This document shows positions 52,606 through 60,862 of a stretch of 64,000 nucleotides of DNA, piece by piece (within the stretch, counting starts at the first letter, position 1; every line of letters begins with the position of its first letter). A program made the position numbers and the translations under genes. The notes beneath the pieces were generated by a model. The model was not told the DNA's origin. It was given only the letters and a program-made list of their open reading frames with translations, and ran no database searches. This DNA comes from Flagellimonas pelagia (GTDB lineage Bacteria; Bacteroidota; Bacteroidia; Flavobacteriales; Flavobacteriaceae). The stretch is taken from assembly GCF_003584135.1 (NCBI RefSeq), contig NZ_QXFI01000013.1, forward strand, positions 124,001 to 188,000. Reading direction: 5' to 3'.

Positions 52606-53169
52606 TTGGGCAAGAACAAGGTTGTGATCACCGGAGCTCCGGGAACGGGTAAGACTTCTATCGTGAACGGGTTGGAGAGCAAGGGATTCCATTGCTTCCA
52701 TGAAATCATACGCGATATGACCTCCAAGGCCAAGCAAGAGGGCAATGACGGTGTTTTTGTGAGCAACCCCTTGGTTTTTGTGGAAGATGCCTACCAGTTC
52801 AACATTGACCTGCTCCAAGGCCGGACAGCCCATTACAAGCAATCGCTCAAAACCGATGAGCCCATCAGCTTTTTTGACAGAGGTATTCCCGATGTACTTG
52901 CATATATGGATTTCTTCGGACAGGCCTATGATGAGGAATTTATGGCCTACTGCGAGATCCATCGCTACGATTCGGTTTTCATAGTCCCGCCTTGGCAGGA
53001 AATCTATATTTCGGACAATGAAAGATTGGAAACCTTCGAAGAAGCAGAAAAAATACATCTGGCCTTAATGGCCACCTATACCCAATTTGGCTATAACCCC
53101 ATTGAAGTGCCAAAAGATGAAGTCCACAAGCGGATTGATTTTATTTTGGAAACACTTAATACCATTTAG
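52606..53169 (+). CDS. AAA_28-type NTPase/kinase
   Basis: About 187 residues if translation begins at TTG 52606; GTG 52624 is an alternative and no ATG precedes the P-loop. Walker A is VVITGAPGTGKTS at the very N-terminus, so little can be missing. A YQFNIDLLQGR block, FFDRGIPDVLAYMDF (Walker B-like, with DRG as in nucleoside-kinase-like proteins) and a C-terminal helix follow. The AAA_28 group is uncharacterised and resembles nucleotide kinases. The stop codon shares one base with the recQ start. Confidence 0.83.
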   Translation: MGKNKVVITGAPGTGKTSIVNGLESKGFHCFHEIIRDMTSKAKQEGNDGVFVSNPLVFVEDAYQFNIDLLQGRTAHYKQSLKTDEPISFFDRGIPDVLAYMDFFGQAYDEEFMAYCEIHRYDSVFIVPPWQEIYISDNERLETFEEAEKIHLALMATYTQFGYNPIEVPKDEVHKRIDFILETLNTI

Positions 53170-55061
53170 TGCAAAAGGATATAAAAGGCATTTTACAGGA
53201 ATACTGGGGACACCACAATTTCAGAGGCTCCCAGCAGACCATTATTGATACCGTTCTTTCGGGCCGGGACGTTTTGGCATTGATGCCCACCGGTGGTGGG
53301 AAATCCATTTGCTATCAGGTGCCAGCCCTGGCAAAAGAAGGGCTCTGTATTGTGGTATCACCTTTGGTGGCATTGATTCAAGACCAAGTAGCACAATTGA
53401 AGAAAAAGGGAATCAAGGCCATTGCGCTGACCGGGGGGATTCCTTTTGATGAACTCAACAATCTTTTGGACAATTGCCTGTACGGCAACTATAAATTTCT
53501 ATACCTGTCTCCCGAACGACTGCAGCAAAGCTTGGTTCAGGAACGCATACAGGAAATGGATGTGAACCTGATCGCTATAGATGAGGCACATTGTATCTCC
53601 CAATGGGGCAACGATTTTAGACCGGCCTATTTAGGCTGTTCCATTCTGAGGGAATTATTGCCGAACATTCCCATGATCGCCCTTACAGCAACGGCAACTC
53701 CGAGGGTTGTGGAAGACATTCTTGAGAACTTGAAATTGGAAAACGCTCAAATCTTCAAGGATTCCTTTACACGTTCCAATCTTATATTTAAGGTAAAGCG
53801 CACAGAGGACAAGATTTTTCAGCTTAAAAAATATGTGGGCAAGATTTCTGGGAGTACCATTGTCTATGTCCGCTCCCGAAAAATGTCCGTTTCACTTTCC
53901 AAGTTTTTAAATGAAAACGGATTTTCCTCCACGTATTTTCATGGGGGCATGAACAAATCCGAGAAGGAAGAAAAACTCAACCTTTGGTTGAACGATGAAA
54001 TTCGGGTCATTGTGGCTACCAATGCCTTTGGCATGGGGGTAGATAAACCCGATGTTCGTTTAGTAATCCATTATCAGATTCCCGATAGTTTGGAAAGTTA
54101 TTATCAAGAGGCCGGAAGGGCTGGAAGGGACGGTCAACCTTCCACAGCCATGGTGCTGACATCCTTGGAAGACAAGCAACGTGCGGAACAGCAATTCCTT
54201 TCCTCTTTGCCCGATGTGGCCTTCGTGAAAAAAATCTATTCCAAACTGAACAATTTTTTCCAGATTTCGTACGGGGAATGGGTAGAGGAGCCCCTCTCCT
54301 TCAAGTTCAATGAATTTTGCAAGCGATACGAACTGGAACCGAATTTGGCTTTTAATGCCCTGCGTACCTTGGACCAGAACTCGGTGTTGACCATCACAGA
54401 AAATTTCAAGGAAAAGAACACCCTCAAATTCGTGGCCTCCAAAGCAGGCATTTTTGAGTATTTGGACCGAAACCGCACTACCGCCCCGATCATACAGACC
54501 ATTCTACGCACCTATGGTGGAATCACCGAATACGATACCAAAATAGACCTTCATCTACTATCCAAAAAGACAGGGAAAAGCGAAAATAAACTCAAAAAAA
54601 TATTACTTCAACTTTTGGAAGATGGTATTGTGGAATACCAAAACAGCACCAGTGATCTGGAAATCACTTTTTTGGTTCCCAGGGAAGACGACCATACCAT
54701 TAACCCTTTTGCAAAAAAAATCAAGGACTTCAACAGTATCAAGCAGAGCAATATGGCAGCTATGTTGGGCTATATTGACAACACCAAAATATGCAGGAGT
54801 ATTTATCTGTTGCATTATTTTGGCGAAAAATCAGCTGAAAAATGTGGTACATGCGATATTTGCACCAAGAATTCCAAAAAGGCCTCCCATCTTAATTTGG
54901 GAGAAAAAATCTTGGAACTCCTGACCCTTGCCCCGCACACCTCCAGACAACTGGAAAAGGCCACGGGTGCTGATGAAAAAGAACTTTTAAAAATACTGCA
55001 GGGATTACTTGAAGATGAAGTAATCGCTATAAATTCCAGAAATGAGTATAGTAGAGAATAG
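53169..55061 (+). CDS. recQ: RecQ family ATP-dependent DNA helicase
   Basis: 630 residues. The start is GTG 53169, overlapping the previous stop by one base. Helicase motifs: Walker A MPTGGGKS (about 39-46), DEAH box IAIDEAHCISQWG (about 137-149), TATATP (about 175), and motif VI QEAGRAGRDG (about 315-324). The zinc-binding region follows with the final cysteines CGTCDIC (about 575). A short winged-helix-like tail replaces a clear HRDC domain, typical of the smaller RecQ forms. It unwinds 3'-tailed DNA in recombination repair. It overlaps fmt by 20 bases. Confidence 0.93.
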   Translation: MQKDIKGILQEYWGHHNFRGSQQTIIDTVLSGRDVLALMPTGGGKSICYQVPALAKEGLCIVVSPLVALIQDQVAQLKKKGIKAIALTGGIPFDELNNLLDNCLYGNYKFLYLSPERLQQSLVQERIQEMDVNLIAIDEAHCISQWGNDFRPAYLGCSILRELLPNIPMIALTATATPRVVEDILENLKLENAQIFKDSFTRSNLIFKVKRTEDKIFQLKKYVGKISGSTIVYVRSRKMSVSLSKFLNENGFSSTYFHGGMNKSEKEEKLNLWLNDEIRVIVATNAFGMGVDKPDVRLVIHYQIPDSLESYYQEAGRAGRDGQPSTAMVLTSLEDKQRAEQQFLSSLPDVAFVKKIYSKLNNFFQISYGEWVEEPLSFKFNEFCKRYELEPNLAFNALRTLDQNSVLTITENFKEKNTLKFVASKAGIFEYLDRNRTTAPIIQTILRTYGGITEYDTKIDLHLLSKKTGKSENKLKKILLQLLEDGIVEYQNSTSDLEITFLVPREDDHTINPFAKKIKDFNSIKQSNMAAMLGYIDNTKICRSIYLLHYFGEKSAEKCGTCDICTKNSKKASHLNLGEKILELLTLAPHTSRQLEKATGADEKELLKILQGLLEDEVIAINSRNEYSRE

Positions 55062-56004
55062 CCCACTTCGTATCGTATTTATGGGAACTCCCGACTTTGC
55101 CGTTGGAAGTCTGAAACATATTTTAGAAGCTGGCCTGGACGTGGTCGGTGTAATCACCGCTCCTGACCGCCCTGCCGGTAGGGGTCGAAAAGTTCAGGAA
55201 TCCGCCGTAAAGCAATTTGCCGTGGAACATCACCTGAAAGTTTTACAACCCACCAATCTTAAGGATGAAGGTTTTTTGGAGGAACTAAAAGGTCTGGAAG
55301 CCAATCTACAGGTGGTAGTCGCCTTTAGGATGTTGCCCAAAGAGGTTTGGCAAATGCCCGAATATGGCACTTTTAACCTTCATGCCTCCCTCCTTCCCCA
55401 ATATCGTGGGGCGGCCCCCATCAATTGGGCCATCATCAATGGAGAGACTGAAACTGGGGTCACTACCTTTTTTATAGATGAAAAAATAGATACTGGAAAC
55501 ATCATCCTTCAGCAAAAAGAAAAAATCATGCTAGAGGACAATGTTGGAGACCTACATGATAGGTTGATGGAAACGGGTGCCAAACTCGTGGTGGAAACCT
55601 GTAAACTTATCGGGCAGGGTTCCGTGGAGCTCAAGGCCCAACAAGAAAGTGCGGATCTAAAACCGGCACCCAAAATACATAAGGAAACCTGCGAGATCGA
55701 CTGGAACCATTCTATGAAGGCCATTTACGACCATATTCGTGGCCTCAGTCCCTACCCTGGTGCATGGACTACCTTAGTCCAAGGGGGTAAAGAGGAACAA
55801 ATCAAAATATTTGCCACCCAAATGGAGAGCGGGAACCATAACTATAACGTTGGAACACTGGTGGTGGACAAAAAATCTATCAAGGTAGCCGTGAAAAATG
55901 GGTTCATTCTACTCATGGAACTACAACTTCCAGGTAAACGGAGAATGAAAGTGAACGAAGTTTTGAACGGGTTGAAGCTTGAAGAAGGGGCCTATCTTCG
56001 CTAA
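55042..56004 (+). CDS. fmt: Methionyl-tRNA formyltransferase
   Basis: 320 residues. Formyltransferase N-domain with IVFMGTPDFAV (about 11-21) and the catalytic block NLHASLLPQYRGAAPINWAI (about 112-131); the second block (GVTTFFIDEKIDTGNI, about 140) carries the catalytic Asp. A C-terminal OB-like domain follows. It formylates initiator Met-tRNA. The start at 55042 lies inside recQ, so the genes are coupled; pairing with recQ is probably transcriptional convenience. Confidence 0.95.
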   Translation: MSIVENSPLRIVFMGTPDFAVGSLKHILEAGLDVVGVITAPDRPAGRGRKVQESAVKQFAVEHHLKVLQPTNLKDEGFLEELKGLEANLQVVVAFRMLPKEVWQMPEYGTFNLHASLLPQYRGAAPINWAIINGETETGVTTFFIDEKIDTGNIILQQKEKIMLEDNVGDLHDRLMETGAKLVVETCKLIGQGSVELKAQQESADLKPAPKIHKETCEIDWNHSMKAIYDHIRGLSPYPGAWTTLVQGGKEEQIKIFATQMESGNHNYNVGTLVVDKKSIKVAVKNGFILLMELQLPGKRRMKVNEVLNGLKLEEGAYLR

Positions 56005-56052
56005 TCCCTTGCTATGAGAGGGCTGGCAAAAAGTTGTCATTTTTTTCCGACT

Positions 56053-56081
56053 TTATCAACAAACGTTTGAAGTTATCAACA
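56053..56081 (+). repeat. Direct repeat TTATCAACA(AA) upstream of HU
   Basis: TTATCAACA at 56053-56061 and 56073-56081, 20 bases apart, extended to 11 identical bases (TTATCAACAAA). One base off a DnaA box (TTATCCACA). They lie about 60-90 bases upstream of the predicted HU transcription start, so they could be operator or DnaA sites. Confidence 0.45.
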
Positions 56082-56106
56082 AAAAACCCGATTTCCCTAG
56101 GTTTTA

Positions 56107-56137
56107 CTTGCGTTACTGGCAAATCCGTATAAATTTG
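56107..56137 (+). promoter_or_regulatory. HU gene promoter (-33/-7)
   Basis: CTTG (56107-56110), 19 bases, TAAATTTG (56130-56137), giving a leader of about 40 bases before the HU ATG. Confidence 0.65.
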
Positions 56138-56181
56138 TTCAGCATTAAAATTATTTTAACAACAATTAATTTAATTCCATT

Positions 56182-56454
56182 ATGAACAAAACAGAATTAA
56201 TCGATGCTATGGCAGCTGATGCTGGCATCACTAAGGCAGCAGCTAAAAAAGCATTGGAATCTTTCTTGGGAAATGTAGAGGGATCACTTAAAAAAGGAAA
56301 CAGGGTTTCCTTGGTAGGTTTTGGTTCTTGGTCAGTTTCCAAAAGAAGTGCCAGAGAAGGTAGAAACCCTCAGACTGGTAAGACCATCAAGATTGCTGCC
56401 AAGAACGTTGTAAAGTTCAAAGCAGGTGCTGAATTGAGCGGTGCAGTAAACTAA
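56182..56454 (+). CDS. HU family DNA-binding protein
   Basis: 90 residues, full length. MNKTELIDAMAADAGITKAAAKKAL is the helical dimer part; the beta-arm region is FGSWSVSKRSAREGRNPQTGKTIKIAA. It is a nucleoid protein that bends DNA without strong sequence preference. It has its own promoter, a tandem repeat upstream, and a terminator 23 bases after the stop, as expected for a highly expressed monocistronic gene. Confidence 0.97.
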   Translation: MNKTELIDAMAADAGITKAAAKKALESFLGNVEGSLKKGNRVSLVGFGSWSVSKRSAREGRNPQTGKTIKIAAKNVVKFKAGAELSGAVN

Positions 56455-56476
56455 TCAATTATTTTTAGAATATATG

Positions 56477-56503
56477 AAAGCACTTCCTCGGGAGTGCTTT
56501 TTT
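56477..56503 (+). terminator. Rho-independent terminator after HU
   Basis: AAAGCACT / AGTGCTTT with a small loop, then T's. It sits inside the spurious upstream extension of the YqgE reading frame, confirming that YqgE starts later. Confidence 0.88.
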
Positions 56504-56569
56504 CATTTAATAGGGTTTTGGTTTTTTGGAAATATTGTATATTATGATAAATTTAAAAACAAGAATCCT

Positions 56570-57136
56570 ATGAAAATGGTGAGCCATCAACCAGAAAAGG
56601 GGAAATTGCTTGTTGCGGAACCTTCGCTTACCGGGGATGTATCCTTCAATAGGTCTGTGGTTCTACTGGCAGAACACAACCATGAAGGGTCCGTGGGGTT
56701 CATCCTGAACAAACCGCTGGATTATACCATTTGTGATCTTGTTACCGAAATCAAAATCCCTTTTCAGGTCTTCAACGGAGGGCCTGTGGAGCAGGACAAC
56801 CTCTATTTCATCCACAAAGTACCCCATCTTATTGAAAACAGTGTTGAAATATCCGATGGTATTTTCTGGGGAGGCGATTTTGAAAAAACTGTTGAGCTCA
56901 TCAACAATGAGGTCATTACCGAACAGGATATTAGATTCTTCTTGGGATATTCGGGTTGGGGCTCACAACAACTGGATCAAGAACTCTCTTCCAAATCCTG
57001 GGTGGTGGTACAGAACGAATACGAAAGCGGAATTCTTGAAAAATCTTCCATTGCCTTCTGGAAAGAAAAAATGGTAGAACTCGGAGGCGACTATCTTTTG
57101 TGGTCCAATGCTCCTGAAAATCCCTCTCTCAACTAG
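56570..57136 (+). CDS. YqgE/AlgH family protein
   Basis: 188 residues from ATG 56570, the family's usual size; the longer frame begins before the HU terminator. Family blocks: GKLLVAEPSLTGDVSFNRSVVLL (about 11-33), GSVGFILNKPL (about 42-52), FNGGPVEQDNLYFIH (about 70-84) and FFLGYSGWGSQQLDQE (about 122-137). It is widespread and its biochemical role is not established. It converges with, and overlaps by 8 bases, the aminotransferase gene. Confidence 0.92.
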   Translation: MKMVSHQPEKGKLLVAEPSLTGDVSFNRSVVLLAEHNHEGSVGFILNKPLDYTICDLVTEIKIPFQVFNGGPVEQDNLYFIHKVPHLIENSVEISDGIFWGGDFEKTVELINNEVITEQDIRFFLGYSGWGSQQLDQELSSKSWVVVQNEYESGILEKSSIAFWKEKMVELGGDYLLWSNAPENPSLN

Positions 57137-57983
57137 TTTGGGCCAATCTGGCCTTTGCGTTCAGTTTTCCCACTAGACCTTTGGCCACTGAACTTCCAAA
57201 TTCCTTTTTTCTGTATTTGCTGATAGGTTGTATGCCTTGGATGCTGTTGGTGATGAACATCTCATCCGCTTTTTGGAGTTCGAATGGTGAGATGGATTCT
57301 TCCAACAATTCCCATTCTTCACTGGAGGATATGATTTCCATAAGTTTTTTTCGAATGATTCCATCCAAACAACCATCTGACAAAGGCGGGGTTTTGATCT
57401 GATTTCCCTTGACCACAAAAAGATTACCGTTGATGGCCTCCACTACCTGCTTGTCCGTATTCACCAACAGACAATTGGCATAACCGTTTTCTTTGGAGAA
57501 TACACTGGCAACCACATGCAATACCCTGTTACTGGTCTTCAGATTGGACAACATATCCTTGTTCACGTAAAAATCCTTGAAGAGTTCTACTTCGTAAGGG
57601 CTATCATCCATAAGATAAAAGGGAGACTCCAGGGTAGAAGTTTCAATCACATAGGAAACATCGTTGGTGGCAGGGGTATACAATCCTCCATCTTTTCGGA
57701 AAACGGTCAATCTTACCCTAGTGGCTCCCGTATCCTCGTCATTGGCAGAAATGGTCCTTTTGATTTCCTCCTCCAAGAACTCCAACGTAAACTCCATGGG
57801 GATTTCCATCCTAAGTATACGCATGGAGGCCATCAAGCGAAAGTAATGGTCTTCCCAAAAAAAGAGGGCTCCATTCACACAGCGAAGGGTTTCAAAAAGG
57901 GCATCACCATATTTTAGACCCCTATTGTCCGCTGTCAAAATCTCCTTTTCCTGGGGAAAAAGTGTACCGTTGAAATTAATCAT
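57129..57983 (-). CDS. Class IV aminotransferase / aminodeoxychorismate lyase-like
   Basis: 284 residues. Fold-type IV PLP enzyme: NGTLFPQEKEILTADNRGLKYGDALFET at the start (about 4-30), the PLP lysine in SNLKTSNRVLH (about 147), EAINGNLFVV (about 183) and TPPLSDGCLDGIIR (about 197). The branch includes branched-chain and D-alanine aminotransferases and PabC; length and the LKTSNR block favour a PabC-like lyase, but this is not certain. Its ATG directly follows a terminator T run (57984-58016). Confidence 0.87.
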   Translation of the reverse strand: MINFNGTLFPQEKEILTADNRGLKYGDALFETLRCVNGALFFWEDHYFRLMASMRILRMEIPMEFTLEFLEEEIKRTISANDEDTGATRVRLTVFRKDGGLYTPATNDVSYVIETSTLESPFYLMDDSPYEVELFKDFYVNKDMLSNLKTSNRVLHVVASVFSKENGYANCLLVNTDKQVVEAINGNLFVVKGNQIKTPPLSDGCLDGIIRKKLMEIISSSEEWELLEESISPFELQKADEMFITNSIQGIQPISKYRKKEFGSSVAKGLVGKLNAKARLAQTS

Positions 57984-58016
57984 AAAAAAATCCCGATTTT
58001 ATCGGGACCAAATATA
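57984..58016 (-). terminator. Terminator overlapping a promoter, ahead of the aminotransferase gene
   Basis: Minus strand: box TATATTTG (58009-58016), then TCCCGAT, loop AAA, ATCGGGA (58001-58007 and 57991-57997), then seven T's ending at the ATG. It stops the START-like gene transcript. The box would start transcription near 58005, inside the left arm. Confidence 0.7.
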
Positions 58017-58036
58017 CGGCATCCTTTACAATCGTT

Positions 58037-58420
58037 CTATCTAGAGCCCAATACCTGTTTGAGGTCGGAAACTTGGTTTTCCCAAAGCATTTTAGCCTCA
58101 TCTACCTCGTCATCCTCCGCAAAATCCGTGATGAACAAAGAAACATCTTTGGTGATTTCATCCACAATAATGCGCATTTCGAAAAAAGAACCGTCTTCAT
58201 TTTCGGTCCAGGCAAACTTTACGAACTCTTCACTCTTGCGTTTGAGCATTTTAGCCTTCTCCTCCGAACCGTTCCAAATAAAAGTGAAGGTTTCACCGCG
58301 TGAATTCACATTATCGGCGTACCATTCTGAAAGTCCTGAAGGGGTGGAAATATATTGGTAAAGTAACTGAGGCGAAGCGTGTATCACGAACTCCATTTCA
58401 AATTTAACCTTATCATTCAT
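58037..58420 (-). CDS. START-like SRPBCC domain protein
   Basis: 127 residues from ATG 58420; a longer frame to 58519 lacks family support and enters the tRNA promoter region. The AHSA1/START-like pattern is FEMEFVIHASPQLLYQYIS and TPSGLSEWYADNV, then FIWNGSEEKA and a very acidic end (DFAEDDEVDEAK). The function is unknown; this START-like family is conserved in Bacteroidota. Confidence 0.88.
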   Translation of the reverse strand: MNDKVKFEMEFVIHASPQLLYQYISTPSGLSEWYADNVNSRGETFTFIWNGSEEKAKMLKRKSEEFVKFAWTENEDGSFFEMRIIVDEITKDVSLFITDFAEDDEVDEAKMLWENQVSDLKQVLGSR

Positions 58421-58506
58421 TATAGCATTCAATTTATCCTTTTCAACATTTGATATAGTTTGGGAAGATAAAAAAATAAATGTCAAATAATAAATTAATC
58501 CCGAAT

Positions 58507-58538
58507 TTTGATTCAGCAAAAATTAAACTATATATTTG
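58507..58538 (+). promoter_or_regulatory. tRNA-Met promoter (-33/-7)
   Basis: TTTG (58507-58510), 20 bases, TATATTTG (58531-58538). An exact consensus, about 17 bases before transcription reaches the tRNA. Confidence 0.85.
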
Positions 58539-58558
58539 CACCCGCTTAACAAAACCAT

Positions 58559-58632
58559 GGCGAGGTAGCTCAGCTGGTTAGAGCGTCGGATTCATAACCC
58601 GGAGGCCGGGGGTTCAAGTCCCCCTCTCGCTA
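58559..58632 (+). tRNA. tRNA-Met (CAT), elongator type
   Basis: 74 bases. Acceptor GGCGAGG pairs with TCTCGCT (G1-T72 wobble), D-arm TAGCTCAG, anticodon loop TTCATAA (CAT) and T-loop TTCAAGT. A full acceptor pair 1:72 argues against initiator tRNA. A lysidine-modified tRNA-Ile cannot be fully excluded from sequence alone. CCA is not encoded. Confidence 0.93.
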
Positions 58633-58638
58633 CAAATC

Positions 58639-58678
58639 AAAAAGTCATTTAACTGAAAATCAGTTAAATGACTTTTTT
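58639..58678. terminator. Large bidirectional terminator hairpin after tRNA-Met
   Basis: An 18-bp perfect inverted repeat with an AAA loop (58639-58656, 58660-58677), with A and T runs at its ends. It serves tRNA-Met on the plus strand and, probably, the receiver gene transcript on the minus strand. Confidence 0.85.
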
Positions 58679-58861
58679 CATTCCTGAAACTTTAACAAAC
58701 ACAGAATTATCTTCAACTTTTCTGGTAAAAGTATTTTGGAAAATGACGCCATAAAAAGTACCTAAACCTTCAGAAAAAATATTCTTGGGCTGTTCCAATA
58801 GATACATAAACCTACTACAAAAAAGGTAATCGGGGCTGGATAGGTAGATATAAATACTCAT
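58664..58861 (-). CDS. Possible 65-residue hypothetical protein
   Basis: It starts ATG 58861, 31 bases after the receiver gene stop on the same strand, and ends inside the terminator hairpin. The protein has no recognised family, and its composition (aromatic-rich start, YIYLSSPDYLFCSRF) is not typical of the neighbours. It could be chance. Confidence 0.2.
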   Translation of the reverse strand: MSIYIYLSSPDYLFCSRFMYLLEQPKNIFSEGLGTFYGVIFQNTFTRKVEDNSVFVKVSGMKKVI

Positions 58862-58892
58862 GAACCGAGATACAAAGTATTAACCAAGGCAA

Positions 58893-59309
58893 TTATGAAT
58901 TGCCACTCTGCTTTAACTTAATCACAAGTTCCCGCAACTCTCCCAAATTTACGGGCTTGATCAAGTAATCCGAAATCTCTGAAATGGCTTCCGCTCTTTT
59001 AATGTCTTCTGGATCTATAGATGAAGATACCATGTACACCGTTATTTTTTTTCCTAACCTGGGCTTTAGCTGAACAAAATGTTCCATGAACTGAAAACCG
59101 TCCATAATAGGCATATTAATGTCCAAAAAAATAATATCAGGAAGGCTTTTGGTGTCTATAAGGTTGGCGGTCATAAAGTTCATTGCTTCCTCTCCATCAT
59201 TAAAAAACAGCAATTCCTTTTCCATTTCCAAGGATTGCAAATCCTTTCGCATCGCGTATTGATAGATGCTATCATCATCCACTATGCAAATAACCATTAC
59301 TTCGGACAT
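58893..59309 (-). CDS. Stand-alone receiver-domain response regulator
   Basis: 138 residues, a CheY-like domain only. Acidic pair VDDDS (about 10-14), phospho-acceptor Asp in IIFLDINMP (about 62), Ser in MVSSS and Lys in YLIKPV (about 118). There is no output domain, so it acts by protein contact or as a phospho-relay. It lies 10 bases after the PilJ-type kinase gene, its likely partner. Confidence 0.93.
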   Translation of the reverse strand: MSEVMVICIVDDDSIYQYAMRKDLQSLEMEKELLFFNDGEEAMNFMTANLIDTKSLPDIIFLDINMPIMDGFQFMEHFVQLKPRLGKKITVYMVSSSIDPEDIKRAEAISEISDYLIKPVNLGELRELVIKLKQSGNS

Positions 59310-59319
59310 TTTATTTTTT

Positions 59320-60621
59320 TTAAAAGGTTATAATAAAAGTTGTTCCCACATTCACTTCACTTTCCACGGTTATCTTTCCTCCCAAGGTCTCAATTTGGGT
59401 TCTGGTCATGAACAAACCAACCCCTTTGGAATCAGGATGGCGGTGAAATACCTTATTGAGACCGAATATTTTGCGGCCGTGTTGTTTAAGGTCGATTCCC
59501 AATCCATTATCTGAAAAAACAAGCTGCTTTCGGCCTCTCTTTTCATAGGATTTAATATGAAGTTCAAGTTTTCGGTCGGGACTTTTATACTTTAAAGCGT
59601 TGGATATCATGTTGGTGAAAATACTTTCCAAATAGATTTTACTAAATCGGATGGAAGGCAATCCACTAAAATCCACTGTGATCTTGGCTTCCTCATTTTC
59701 TATCCATTGCTCAAATGATGGCAAAACATTTTGATAAACTGTGTTAAATTTTATCTGTTCCAATTTTTGTCCATGATCTGACTGCACCTTCAAAGAATCA
59801 GTAAGTGCATCCATGGTGGCACTGAGCCTATTGGTAGATTGCGTTACTTTTTCGATCAGGATTCCCTTTTCAGTTTCGTCTTCTGTTCTACCATATAGGT
59901 GCATCAACATTTTTATATTTCCAACTGGAGCTCGAAAGTTATGGGAAGCGATTTGGGCAAAATCCGAAAGTCTTCGATTGTTCTCCAATAATAATCTATT
60001 GTCCTTTTCCAGTTTTTTAAACAATGGTGTCAATATGAACAAAAACTCACTGATCAATATAACCAATGCTAAAAAGGCCAGCCAAAATGTTACGCTTTCG
60101 GTACGTTTCACTTTTTTTTCCGATAATCGCTGGTATTCCTTAACAATCTGCTCCATTCCATTAAGGAATAATGCCTCGGAATGATTCACCATTTGTAGCA
60201 ACGTTTTCCTACTCTCCTCATTTGTATCAATGGCTAAAGCATTGGTAGCATTGACCACTTCCATAAGATGGGTATCTACATCGTTAAAGAGGGAATCCAG
60301 TTTTTGGTGATTGTCTGAAAATTCAGCTGTTGAGCCCATTAAATTCAAATGGGATTGTTTCCATTGATCCATTAAATCTTTAACGTTCTCCTTTTCTAAT
60401 TCATAAGAAGGTCCATTCTTTTGCAAAGAATTCATATACAAAGCTTTGGCTATTCTTTGACTTAACATTCTCTGTCTTCCTGCCAAGTTTATGGTCCTGG
60501 CATCTGCCTCCTGTGTTTTCAAGTAAAAACGGGTTATAAAAAAATTCGAGGCCACCATAGTTACCACGGTAAGCAACAATAACCAATATGCGTATTTCTT
60601 ATAGTTGGGTTTAGCTGTCAT
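59320..60621 (-). CDS. Membrane sensor histidine kinase with PilJ-type sensor
   Basis: 433 residues. Two membrane segments (about 12-32 and 180-200) flank a periplasmic helical bundle with NLAGRQRMLSQRIAKALY (about 45), the type IV pili methyl-accepting (PilJ/NarX-like) pattern. The cytoplasmic part has the phospho-His in IASHNFRAPVGNIKML (about 228), TNMISNALKYKS, DNGLGID and KGVGLFMTRTQIETLGG. The ligand is unknown; NarX-type domains with this motif sense nitrate or nitrite. Co-transcribed with the receiver gene and divergent from the cNMP/DUF294 gene. Confidence 0.92.
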   Translation of the reverse strand: MTAKPNYKKYAYWLLLLTVVTMVASNFFITRFYLKTQEADARTINLAGRQRMLSQRIAKALYMNSLQKNGPSYELEKENVKDLMDQWKQSHLNLMGSTAEFSDNHQKLDSLFNDVDTHLMEVVNATNALAIDTNEESRKTLLQMVNHSEALFLNGMEQIVKEYQRLSEKKVKRTESVTFWLAFLALVILISEFLFILTPLFKKLEKDNRLLLENNRRLSDFAQIASHNFRAPVGNIKMLMHLYGRTEDETEKGILIEKVTQSTNRLSATMDALTDSLKVQSDHGQKLEQIKFNTVYQNVLPSFEQWIENEEAKITVDFSGLPSIRFSKIYLESIFTNMISNALKYKSPDRKLELHIKSYEKRGRKQLVFSDNGLGIDLKQHGRKIFGLNKVFHRHPDSKGVGLFMTRTQIETLGGKITVESEVNVGTTFIITF

Positions 60622-60846
60622 ATCTGTTAAAGGAAATATACGTCAATTCTTGCAAGTTTGTGTAGGCAATTCCACATTTTTATGACCATGAAGAATTATG
60701 GTGGCTTAATTTATTATTTCATTATAAGTAAACGGATGGATGAAGGAAACTTTTAGATAAATTGATAGTTACCGTTCTTAACAGAAAAAAGCATTAAATG
60801 TACCGACATTTTTTATGCACCATAGTCCTACCAACAGGTTTTACCC

Positions 60847-60860
60847 CTAAATTTAGGGTA
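60847..60860. promoter_or_regulatory. 14-bp palindrome abutting a start codon
   Basis: CCCTAAATTTAGGG, perfect, 2 bases before the ATG at 60863, in the 241-base divergent region shared with the kinase gene. Its core TAAATTTA is one base off the -7 consensus on either strand. Confidence 0.4.
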
Positions 60861-60862
60861 CC

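Noticed and set aside
52524-52766. Longer N-terminus of the DUF493 gene
   Set aside because: The extension is antisense to the P-loop region of the NTPase gene and has no family match.
56053-56081. Replication origin
   Set aside because: Only two DnaA-like words, each with one mismatch, no AT-rich unwinding block and no dnaA, dnaN or gidA nearby.
56474-56569. Longer N-terminus of the YqgE gene
   Set aside because: It contains the HU terminator, and the family starts at the ATG at 56570.
58664-58861. GIY-YIG endonuclease remnant next to tRNA-Met
   Set aside because: The Y-I-Y start looked suggestive, but no second motif or catalytic Arg/Glu pattern follows in any frame. Kept only as a low-confidence ORF.
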